Assembly: GCA_937890045.1 (NCBI GenBank)
Contig: CALBXV010000109.1
Span: 1-5,627 of the forward strand
Source: an uncultured archaeon
GTDB lineage: Archaea > Thermoproteota > Nitrososphaeria > Nitrososphaerales > CALBXV01
Length of the DNA: 5,627 nucleotides
Reading direction: 5' to 3'
Both the position numbers and the translations under genes were made by a program. The first letter of the stretch is position 1. Every line of letters starts with the position of its first letter. The notes beneath the pieces were generated by a model that did no database searches, was not told the origin of the DNA, and saw only the letters and a program-made list of their open reading frames with translations. Shown here in pieces: positions 1-4,914 of this stretch.

Positions 1-30
1 AGAAAAGCTTCAGTAGCAGAATCTAAATAA
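1..30 (+). CDS. 3' end of an upstream gene (partial)
   Basis: Frame 1 is open from the first base and reads RKASVAESK before a TAA at 28-30. The other two forward frames also stop within the first 30 bases, so the case rests on dense packing and the strand of the neighbours. Nothing can be said about function. Confidence 0.4.
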   Translation, partial: RKASVAESK

Positions 31-71
31 TAAGGAATATATATTATATTTATTAGTAACAAAGGAAAAGT
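31..71 (+). promoter_or_regulatory. AT-rich leader and RBS of the 64-residue protein
   Basis: This gap is almost pure A/T and includes the perfect palindrome AATATATATT at 37-46. AAAGGA at 61-66 lies 5 bases before the ATG at 72 and is a good Shine-Dalgarno site. It contains no copy of the TTGACT-N17-TAAGAT promoter found elsewhere in the window. A phage late promoter could lie here, but I cannot identify one. Confidence 0.45.
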
Positions 72-266
72 ATGTTAAGGAAAGAGTTGGTTTCAGAGAA
101 ACTTGACCAATTACAATTGGCAGTTGAAAAGTTAAAATCAAGTTTGGTAGTTCCAACGGATCCAGGTGATGTTGGTACACCAATTCAGGTCGTAGTAGAT
201 CAGTTACAGGGGATTGAAAACCAAATTGACCAAATAGTTAATTTGATAGAGTTAGAAGATGATTAA
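72..266 (+). CDS. small coiled-coil protein of unknown function
   Basis: I do not recognise this 64-residue protein. It has two short helical stretches with leucine/valine/isoleucine heptad-like spacing (about residues 4-26 and 38-61), separated by a proline/glycine-rich linker with PTDPGDVGTP around residues 28-37. The tail is acidic (ELEDD). There is no signal peptide or membrane segment. The two helices could form a hairpin or mediate oligomerisation. The ATG at 72 has a well-placed AAAGGA, and the stop at 264-266 lies 21 bases before the next start, so it is probably cotranscribed with the membrane protein that follows. It could be a partner of that protein, which also carries a coiled coil, but this is only inference from position. 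Confidence 0.75.
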   Translation: MLRKELVSEKLDQLQLAVEKLKSSLVVPTDPGDVGTPIQVVVDQLQGIENQIDQIVNLIELEDD

Positions 267-275
267 TTAGTAATT

Positions 276-280
276 GGGAG
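276..280 (+). promoter_or_regulatory. Shine-Dalgarno that selects the GTG start at 288
   Basis: GGGAG at 276-280 is followed by 7 bases and then GTG at 288. An ATG at 286 overlaps the GTG (ATGTG) but opens a frame that stops after 12 codons, so the GTG is the productive start. Confidence 0.75.
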
Positions 281-287
281 AAATCAT

Positions 288-1265
288 GTGGATACCACAA
301 GAAGTAGGATATTTCCATATTTAGTAGGATTAGCTGCATTACTCGTAGCGGGTAGTGCGGCATTTTACTCAGTATTTGGATTATCTAAATTATTTAGCGG
401 AGCTACTCTCGCCGTAATTATTATGGCAGGTAGCTTAGAATTTGCAAAATTAGTTTCAGCATCATTTTTATATAGGTATTGGACTAAGGTAAATACTTGG
501 TTAAAATACTATATGACAGTTGGTGTTGTAATATTAGTTTTAATAACGAGTGCTGGTATTTTTGGCTTTCTATCTAATGCCTATCAAGGTGCTACGATAG
601 AGTTTGAAAAAGAATCTACCAAACTATTATACAAAGAAGATAGATTAAGTCAGTTAGAAGAAGATAAACAATATCTTAAAAGTGAGTTAGAATTCGCTAT
701 ATCAGAATTACCCGACAATTATATCACAGCGAAAAGAAAACTTCGTGAAGATTATAATCCAAAGGTATTAGAAATGAATGACCAGATATTGGATGTTAAA
801 TCAGAGATAGGTGATTTAAAAACTGCCTTGATAGAAACTGGTATTGATGTAGGTCCTGCAATTTATCTCGCAAGAGCATTTGGGACTGACGTTGATTCAG
901 TGGTTAAGTTCTTTATTTTTATTCTTATCTTTGTGTTTGACCCTATGGCCGTTGCACTTGTTATAAGTTATAACATAGCTATGGTGAATAGACAGTCATT
1001 TCAAGAGGATCGCTCTGAGGATCGCCCCGTTAAGAAAAAGAAACCAAGAAGACTTGGACTGTATAAAGAAGGTAAATCATTGATGGAGAAAATAGTCAAA
1101 GAAACTTTTTCACCAGATGATGATGATGGAGAAGTAAAAAAAGAAGATGAGGTTATAAAAGAGGTTATAGAAGATGAAGAGGAAAAAATTGCACCAGCTG
1201 GAGTTGCAGGTGCTCGTGGTAGTATTATATTTCCTAATGCTAATGTTAATTCAGGCAAAAAATAA
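288..1265 (+). CDS. membrane protein with cytosolic or periplasmic coiled coil
   Basis: This 325-residue protein has no function I can name, though membrane proteins of this layout are familiar to me from marine phage sequences. Hydrophobic segments lie at about residues 10-32, 38-62, 74-96 and 207-232. Between the third and fourth is a long charged coiled-coil region (about 104-183). The second segment holds the polar pair E51/K54 (SLEFAKL), unusual inside a helix and probably structural or functional. The C-terminal tail is strongly basic (about 248-262, KKKKPRR) and then strongly acidic (276-299, including DDDD and EDEEE), ending in a G/A-rich stretch. Start is GTG with a strong ribosome site. 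The basic tail after the last helix suggests a cytosolic C-terminus. Possible roles are a membrane anchor or an envelope-remodelling factor; neither is shown by sequence. Promoter P1 begins one base after its stop codon. Confidence 0.8.
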   Translation: MDTTRSRIFPYLVGLAALLVAGSAAFYSVFGLSKLFSGATLAVIIMAGSLEFAKLVSASFLYRYWTKVNTWLKYYMTVGVVILVLITSAGIFGFLSNAYQGATIEFEKESTKLLYKEDRLSQLEEDKQYLKSELEFAISELPDNYITAKRKLREDYNPKVLEMNDQILDVKSEIGDLKTALIETGIDVGPAIYLARAFGTDVDSVVKFFIFILIFVFDPMAVALVISYNIAMVNRQSFQEDRSEDRPVKKKKPRRLGLYKEGKSLMEKIVKETFSPDDDDGEVKKEDEVIKEVIEDEEEKIAPAGVAGARGSIIFPNANVNSGKK

Positions 1266-1266
1266 C

Positions 1267-1295
1267 TTGACTTTATAGATTTTATTTCGTAAGAT
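1267..1295 (+). promoter_or_regulatory. promoter P1 (sigma70-like, repeated module)
   Basis: TTGACT at 1267-1272, a 17-base spacer and TAAGAT at 1290-1295. The flanks match P2 and P3: CTTGACTTT at the -35 side and TTCGTAAGATC at the -10 side. Transcription should start near 1301-1303 and run through the tRNA-like fragment, the HNH gene and the tRNA, and possibly into the amrS operon, since no clear terminator intervenes. Confidence 0.8.
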
Positions 1296-1320
1296 CAAGT
1301 AATTGAATAGTCCGAGGGCC

Positions 1321-1346
1321 GGGGCTGTAACTCAGTTTGGGAGAAC
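1321..1346 (+). pseudogene. tRNA-Ala-like 5' fragment (acceptor strand plus D-arm)
   Basis: The 26 bases begin GGGGCTG, continue TAACTCAG and end GGGAGAAC. From memory, this is the layout of a bacterial tRNA-Ala from position 1 to 25, apart from A for G at two D-stem positions. Those two changes break the outer D-stem pairs (10:25 and 11:24). No anticodon stem, T-arm or 3' acceptor strand follows, so it is not a working tRNA on its own. It lies about 20 bases downstream of the predicted P1 start point and upstream of the HNH gene, with a complete tRNA-Ala on the other side of that gene. A chance match or a structured leader RNA is the alternative. Confidence 0.55.
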
Positions 1347-1374
1347 AATATAGTTGAACGAAAACTTAGTGTTC
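1343..1374 (+). promoter_or_regulatory. possible stem-loop in the leader of the HNH gene
   Basis: GAACA (1343-1347) pairs with TGTTC (1370-1374), and inside it AGTT (1352-1355) pairs with AACT (1363-1366) around the 7-base loop GAACGAA. The structure lies 22 bases upstream of the GGAG ribosome site at 1397-1400. It could affect mRNA stability or translation, but the stems are short and AT-rich. Confidence 0.3.
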
Positions 1375-1407
1375 CTTATATTTATATATAGATAATGGAG
1401 AATAAAA

Positions 1408-1956
1408 ATGTATAAATGTAAAAAATGTGATTTTGAGGCTGATAGTGTGTCGGCTATTGGCAATCATTCCAAGTGGGAACATAATAGAGATAAACAATAT
1501 ACGAAGTGTAGTCATTGTAATGAGAAGTTTCAACTGGGAACTATAAAGAAGCACGAGTTAGGTTGTATGTTTAATCCAACTAATTATACTGAATGTAAAG
1601 AGTGTGGTTGTCATATTAGAAAAGAGTTAAAGTTTTGTAATAGTAGTTGTTCAGCAAAATATAATAACAGAGTTGGTAAGACTGGTTATAAAAGAATGAC
1701 AAATGAAAATAATGGAATACATCCAAATTTTAATCCGAATAAAGAAAAAGAATATAGAGAAATATGTTTTGGGAAATATGAACCAAAGTGTATAATATGT
1801 GGTTGGGATAAATCAGTTGATGTGCATCATATTGACAATGATCATAATAATGATAATGTGAAAAATTTAGTTCCATTATGTCAGAACCACCATCAACTAA
1901 CAAGAATGAATGAATATAAAGATGATATTAATAAACAAATAAAAGCTTGTGTCTGA
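1408..1956 (+). CDS. HNH endonuclease with N-terminal zinc-finger motifs
   Basis: This 182-residue protein is probably a free-standing homing endonuclease. Its N-terminal half holds three candidate zinc sites: C4-C7-H20-H25 (C2H2 spacing), C34-C37-H49-C53, and C63-C66-C77-C81, the last followed by a YNNR stretch often seen with this finger in phage nucleases. The C-terminal half is the HNH (beta-beta-alpha metal) nuclease: C128/C131 knuckle, VDVHHID at 137-143 with the likely catalytic H140/H141, then NLVPLC at 153-158 and NHH at 160-162. The fingers would recognise DNA and the HNH fold would cut it. GGAG at 1397-1400 is 7 bases before the ATG. It lies between a tRNA-like fragment and a complete tRNA gene, typical of mobile HNH genes in phage genomes. 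No intron core could be found around it. Length and motifs look intact. Confidence 0.92.
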   Translation: MYKCKKCDFEADSVSAIGNHSKWEHNRDKQYTKCSHCNEKFQLGTIKKHELGCMFNPTNYTECKECGCHIRKELKFCNSSCSAKYNNRVGKTGYKRMTNENNGIHPNFNPNKEKEYREICFGKYEPKCIICGWDKSVDVHHIDNDHNNDNVKNLVPLCQNHHQLTRMNEYKDDINKQIKACV

Positions 1957-1964
1957 TGACACGA
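1947..1964 (+). other. small hairpin at the end of the HNH gene
   Basis: GTGTC (1949-1953), a TGAT loop and GACAC (1958-1962), extendable by a T:G and a T:A pair. The loop contains the TGA stop of the HNH gene. No T-run follows, so it is not an obvious intrinsic terminator; it could be an mRNA end or a processing mark just upstream of the tRNA. Confidence 0.35.
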
Positions 1965-1969
1965 AGTAT

Positions 1970-2040
1970 GGGGTTGTGGTATAACGAGATTACTCCGCAC
2001 TTGCACTGCGGCAATTAGGGTTTGACTCCCTACAACTCCA
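1970..2040 (+). tRNA. tRNA-Ala (anticodon UGC)
   Basis: The acceptor strand 1970-1976 pairs with 2033-2039 over 7 pairs, including G3:U70, the known identity mark for alanyl-tRNA synthetase. The anticodon stem 1995-1999/2007-2011 is perfect and the loop CTTGCAC carries anticodon TGC at 2002-2004. The T-stem TAGGG/CCCTA is perfect with loop TTTGACT. The discriminator base is A2040; CCA is not encoded. The weak part is the D-arm: three pairs plus a T:T mismatch, and no G18-G19. The T-loop has T where C56 is usual, so the normal elbow contact is missing. It reads GCN alanine codons. It may supplement host tRNA, or be a decaying copy that still folds. Confidence 0.9.
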
Positions 2041-2046
2041 CAAATT

Positions 2047-2118
2047 ATGAGACAAGTAAAAAGTAACGATTGGAGATTCGACTTTACGGATAGTTAAAGA
2101 TGTATAGGCTTGTCTCAT
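2047..2118 (+). other. 72-base element closed by a 10-bp inverted repeat (possible structured RNA)
   Basis: ATGAGACAAG (2047-2056) is the exact reverse complement of 2109-2118. Inside, 2057-2066 and nearby bases can pair with TCGACTTTAC (2078-2087) in a hairpin with two AA bulges and the loop TTGGAGAT. It has tRNA size, but no 5-7-5 T-arm precedes any choice of 3' acceptor strand, so I do not call a tRNA. There is no T-run after the closing stem. The element ends 8 bases before the amrS start, so it may control translation or processing of the operon mRNA. Confidence 0.5.
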
Positions 2119-2126
2119 TATAAAAT

Positions 2127-3167
2127 ATGAATAGCCCAATAGCAAAATGGTGGGAGCCTATTAAAGGCGTCTACCAGATGAGTCTCAATAAGGTGTTATG
2201 TACCTTATGTCCAAGATATTGCAAGATTGGAGATAATCAAGCTGGGTTTTGTTACATTCGTAGAAACCGAGAAGGAGTACTATACCAAGATGGTTATGGA
2301 ACTTCAACGGGATTCGCAGTAGACCCAATAGAGAAGAAACCATTGAATCATTTTTTACCTGGTACAAAAGTTCTTAGTTTTGGAACTGCAGGTTGTAATC
2401 TTGGTTGTAAGTTTTGTCAGAATTGGGACATATCTAAAAATAAATTAGATGAAGTTCAATCACATAAACAATTAACTCCAAAAGATATTGTTAATATAAC
2501 ATTGAAAAATGGTTGTCCAAGTATTGCATATACTTACAATGATCCTACAATTTGGGGTGAATGGGTTATGGATATAGCAAAGGAAGCACGGATATCTAAT
2601 ATTAAAAATGTTATGGTTACGGCAGGTTATATTACAAAAGAAGCAAGAGAAGAAATTTATCCTTTTATTGATGCTGCAAATATTGACCTAAAGGCATTTA
2701 CTGAAGTATTTTATCACAAATTAACTTACTCTCATTTAGAAGATGTATTGGATACAATTAAATGGATGTATAATGAAACAGATGTATGGGTAGAATTAAC
2801 TACTTTGGTTATTCCAACTCATAACGATAAAGAAGATGAGTTTAAGGAAATGGTAGGATGGATATTAGAAAATTGTGATGAGAACATACCATTACATTTT
2901 ACTGCATTTCATCCAGATTTTAAAATGAGAGATTTATCAAGGACACCACAAGACACTTTAAATATAGCAAGAAAAATTGCTATAAGTATGGGAATGAAAT
3001 ATGTTTATGTTGGAAATGTACATGATATAGAAGGACAAACTACATATTGTCCAAGTTGTAAAACACATTTAATACAAAGAGATTGGCATTCAGTTAGAGA
3101 AAATAGAATGAATAAAAACAAATGCAGTATATGTGATACAATTATTTCTGGAGTATTTTATGATTAG
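2127..3167 (+). CDS. amrS: AmmeMemoRadiSam system radical SAM enzyme
   Basis: This 346-residue protein is a full-length member of the AmrS family, related to pyruvate formate-lyase activating enzymes. C90-x3-C94-x2-C97, in GCNLGCKFCQNW, is the radical SAM site that binds a [4Fe-4S] cluster and S-adenosylmethionine. An N-terminal cysteine cluster (C25, C28, C32, C42; CTLCPRYC) precedes the conserved DPIEKKPLNHFLPG stretch at 66-79. SIAYTYNDPTIW at 132-143 and NIDLKAF at 185-191 are typical core segments. A C-terminal zinc-ribbon-like pair (C308/C311 and C333/C336) is complete. The enzyme is expected to start radical chemistry from the adenosyl radical, but its substrate is not known to me. The ATG at 2127 has no Shine-Dalgarno; ATG at 2178 with AAAGG 10 bases upstream is an alternative that would lose the conserved AKWWE segment. 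It overlaps the Memo gene by 8 bases. Confidence 0.95.
   Translation: MNSPIAKWWEPIKGVYQMSLNKVLCTLCPRYCKIGDNQAGFCYIRRNREGVLYQDGYGTSTGFAVDPIEKKPLNHFLPGTKVLSFGTAGCNLGCKFCQNWDISKNKLDEVQSHKQLTPKDIVNITLKNGCPSIAYTYNDPTIWGEWVMDIAKEARISNIKNVMVTAGYITKEAREEIYPFIDAANIDLKAFTEVFYHKLTYSHLEDVLDTIKWMYNETDVWVELTTLVIPTHNDKEDEFKEMVGWILENCDENIPLHFTAFHPDFKMRDLSRTPQDTLNIARKIAISMGMKYVYVGNVHDIEGQTTYCPSCKTHLIQRDWHSVRENRMNKNKCSICDTIISGVFYD
3150..3153 (+). promoter_or_regulatory. Shine-Dalgarno fixing the Memo gene start at 3160
   Basis: GGAG is followed by 6 bases and ATG at 3160, which gives the family's usual N-terminus MIRKPAVAGSFYP. The longer reading from 3133 has no such site and would add nine unrelated residues. 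Confidence 0.85.
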
Positions 3168-3972
3168 GAAACCAGCTGTTGCAGGATCGTTTTATCCACT
3201 TGATAGTGGTATGTTAAACAGACAGATTGATGAATGTTTAGATTCAGTTATTATTAAGGATTATGGAGATCCACTTGGGTTTGTATGTCCACACGCTGGA
3301 TATATTTATTCAGGATATACTGCCGCCCATTCTTTTAAATATCTTAAAGATAGAGAATATGAAAAAGTAATCATATTGGCACCGAGTCATTTTGATGGTT
3401 ATCATGGAATAAAGACTTGGATAGGAACTGGTATAGAAACACCGTTTGGGGTTGTAGAAACTATTGATAGTGATGTATTAGAGAAGTATGGAGTAAATAA
3501 ATCTCAATTGGGTTTTGGTAAAGAACATTCACTTGAAGTCCAACTTCCATTTTTACAAAAGGTATTAAAACCAGGATGGAAACTTGTTCCATTAGTTATG
3601 GGAGATCAAAGTTATGAATCTATTCAATTAGGTCGTAGTATACTAAATGATTATATAAGTAAGAAAAATTTAATTATTATATCATCTGATTTATCTCATT
3701 ATCATCCATATGACAGAGCAAAAACTATAGATGGCCATTTTTTAGATTTTATTCAGATGGATAGAATACAAGATTTATATGATGCCCACGATAACGGATT
3801 AGTAGAAGCATGCGGATTTGGTCCCATGATGTCATTTTTTAATTCAATTAGAAATATTTATAAAAAAAGTATTAAACCTAAAATATTAGATTACAGAAAT
3901 TCTGGAGATACTGTAGGAGATAGAAATAGAGTTGTAGGTTATACATCAATAGGAGCGTTTTGGGATGATTAA
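3160..3972 (+). CDS. amrB: Memo-family protein (AmmeMemoRadiSam system protein B)
   Basis: This 270-residue protein belongs to the Memo family, related in fold to class III extradiol dioxygenases (LigB). It begins with the hallmark MIRKPAVAGSFYP. The putative metal-site residues are all visible: H45 in CPHAGYIYSGYTAAH, H77 in APSHF, H180 in SSDLSHYHPYD and C218 in EACGFGP. They match the histidines and cysteine that line the metal pocket in human MEMO1. EHSLEVQLPFL at 122-132 and the end motif VVGYTSIGAF are also typical. Length is normal for bacterial and archaeal members. Biochemical function is unsettled; a metal-dependent redox role alongside the radical SAM enzyme is plausible. The gene overlaps amrS by 8 bases and the SemiSWEET gene by 8 bases, which indicates coupled translation. 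The symbol follows the system name and is not a firm standard. Confidence 0.95.
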   Translation: MIRKPAVAGSFYPLDSGMLNRQIDECLDSVIIKDYGDPLGFVCPHAGYIYSGYTAAHSFKYLKDREYEKVIILAPSHFDGYHGIKTWIGTGIETPFGVVETIDSDVLEKYGVNKSQLGFGKEHSLEVQLPFLQKVLKPGWKLVPLVMGDQSYESIQLGRSILNDYISKKNLIIISSDLSHYHPYDRAKTIDGHFLDFIQMDRIQDLYDAHDNGLVEACGFGPMMSFFNSIRNIYKKSIKPKILDYRNSGDTVGDRNRVVGYTSIGAFWDD

Positions 3973-4222
3973 TTACATAACATTAATAGGATTATTGGCA
4001 GGAATTTTAAGTATAATTGGATATTTACCACAAGTTTGGAAAACATATACAACAAAACACGCTAGGGATTTATCTATGGGGTGGTTGAGTCTTACCTTCT
4101 CATCTGCTGTATTATGGTTTACATATGGAATATTATCTAATTCGATACCACTTACAGTCACAAGTGCTTTTACTGCAACAATGAATTTAAGTTTAATTAT
4201 AATGAAAAGAAAATATGATTAA
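3965..4222 (+). CDS. SemiSWEET (PQ-loop) transporter-like protein
   Basis: This 85-residue protein has the three-helix layout of SemiSWEET half-transporters, which dimerise in the inner membrane and pass small sugars. Helices fall at about residues 3-22, 38-57 and 61-80. The PQ motif is in GYLPQVWKTY (P22-Q23), followed by the usual polar loop KHARDLSMGW, and helix 2 ends with WFTYG. The asparagine commonly present in helix 3 of sugar-transporting members is not where I expect it (TVTSAFTATMN, with N74 further on), so the cargo may differ. AGGAG at 3951-3955 lies 9 bases before the ATG. The gene overlaps both neighbours by 8 bases and sits within the AmmeMemoRadiSam set, so it may move a substrate or product of that pathway, or may simply be a separate nutrient transporter in the same transcript. 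Confidence 0.88.
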   Translation: MINYITLIGLLAGILSIIGYLPQVWKTYTTKHARDLSMGWLSLTFSSAVLWFTYGILSNSIPLTVTSAFTATMNLSLIIMKRKYD

Positions 4223-4748
4223 AGAAACACAACAAGCGATAGAGTTAGCAAGATGGACATTAAACTCTTATGTTAAGGGATTATCTAATGTTCCACAACC
4301 AGAACTAACAGACTTATATTTTAATGAGAAAGCGGGAGTATTTGTTACATTAAAAAAGGATGGAATGTTACGTGGTTGTATTGGTATTATACAACCAACG
4401 GATATTTTAACAAGAAACATAATTACATCAACACGAAATTCAGCATTAAATGATCAAAGATTTCCCCCAGTTAGATCAGAAGAAGTAGATGAGTTAGAGA
4501 TAGAAGTATCTATATTATCATTATTAAGAGAATCTAAATTAGAAGATATAGAAATAGGAAAACATGGATTAATCGTTGAAGGTAATGGTAAGAGTGCAGT
4601 TTATCTTCCACAAGTAGCTACAGAACAAGGATGGACTTTTGACCAATGGTTAGGTAGTCTTTGTAATAAAGCTACATTACCTACTAGATATTGGACTGGA
4701 AATGAAGCTAAGTTTTATATTTTTACAGCACAAATAATAAAGGAATAA
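4215..4748 (+). CDS. amrA: AMMECR1-family protein (AmmeMemoRadiSam system protein A)
   Basis: This 177-residue protein is a full-length AMMECR1 domain. The strictly conserved LRGCIG motif is at residues 52-57, after GVFVTLKKDG (41-50). Other family landmarks are ALNDQRFPPV (77-86), the LEIEVSIL strand (94-101), the HGLIVEGNGKSAVYLPQVATEQGW run in two parts (117-131 and 132-140) and LCNKA (149-153). C55 of LRGCIG is a candidate reactive or ligand residue. The family is named for a human gene in the Alport/midface hypoplasia deletion region; its prokaryotic role is unsettled, but it occurs beside Memo and AmrS genes. The ATG overlaps the SemiSWEET stop by 8 bases and has only a weak A-rich upstream site, so it probably depends on translation of the gene before it. 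The gene symbol follows the system name only. Confidence 0.94.
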   Translation: MIKETQQAIELARWTLNSYVKGLSNVPQPELTDLYFNEKAGVFVTLKKDGMLRGCIGIIQPTDILTRNIITSTRNSALNDQRFPPVRSEEVDELEIEVSILSLLRESKLEDIEIGKHGLIVEGNGKSAVYLPQVATEQGWTFDQWLGSLCNKATLPTRYWTGNEAKFYIFTAQIIKE

Positions 4749-4753
4749 TTAAA

Positions 4754-4888
4754 ATGGTACATACATATTTAACATTTGAATACATATCGAATATAATAAT
4801 ATTGTTATTTGGAATTATAATGATTCTATTTGGTACTGGTTCTTTTTATTTATCAAATATAGATAAAAAAAGTGAAAAAAAGCCTTGA
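4754..4888 (+). CDS. 44-residue single-span membrane protein
   Basis: This short gene lies 5 bases after the AMMECR1 stop. AAAGGA at 4739-4744 is 9 bases before its ATG, a good ribosome site. The product has one strongly hydrophobic helix at about residues 11-33 (rich in I, L, F and G), a short N-terminus and a lysine-rich tail ending SEKKP. By the positive-inside rule the tail should face the cytosol. I know no family for it. It looks like the last gene of the amrS operon and could be a small partner of the membrane transporter, but there is no direct support. Its TGA stop (4886-4888) lies within the -35 hexamer of promoter P2. Confidence 0.65.
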   Translation: MVHTYLTFEYISNIIILLFGIIMILFGTGSFYLSNIDKKSEKKP

Positions 4889-4914
4889 CTTTTGTTGCGC
4901 AATTTCGTAAGATC
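4867..4914 (+). promoter_or_regulatory. promoter P2 with A-tract upstream element
   Basis: TTGACT at 4885-4890, a 17-base spacer and TAAGAT at 4908-4913, with the conserved CTTGACTTT and TTCGTAAGATC flanks. The A-rich stretch AAAAAGTGAAAAAAA at 4867-4881 occurs at the identical distance upstream of P3 and resembles an UP element for RNA polymerase alpha subunits. Predicted start of transcription is about 4919-4921, just before the 111-residue gene. Confidence 0.85.

Noticed and set aside
286..288. ATG at 286 as start of the membrane protein
   Set aside because: It is in a different frame that stops after 12 codons.
1001..1258. Minus-strand open frame opposite the tail of the membrane protein
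   Set aside because: Its Ser/Phe-rich product is the mirror of a low-complexity acidic/basic tail. It has no ribosome site and all real genes are on the plus strand. The other minus-strand frames (1366-1554, 2185-2367, 3973-4161, 5296-5544) fail for the same reasons.
1947..1964. Intrinsic terminator after the HNH gene
   Set aside because: The stem is short and no T-run follows. No convincing terminator was found anywhere in the window.
1321..2040. Group I intron splitting a tRNA-Ala, with the HNH gene as its internal reading frame
   Set aside because: The downstream tRNA is complete by itself, the bases after 1346 do not pair with its anticodon stem, and the non-coding sequence on both sides of the HNH gene is too short to hold a group I core.
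2047..2118. A second tRNA gene in the 72-base element
   Set aside because: For each choice of acceptor stem, the 17 bases before the 3' strand do not form a 5-7-5 T-arm, and no anticodon stem with a 7-base loop and T33 is found.
2118..2127. T4-like late promoter (TATAAATA type) just before amrS
   Set aside because: TATAAAAT differs at two positions and would leave no leader before the ATG. In such AT-rich DNA this match has little weight.
3133..3159. Upstream start for the Memo gene at 3133
   Set aside because: No ribosome site precedes it and the extra nine residues are the amrS C-terminal coding region read in another frame. GGAG and the family N-terminus support 3160.
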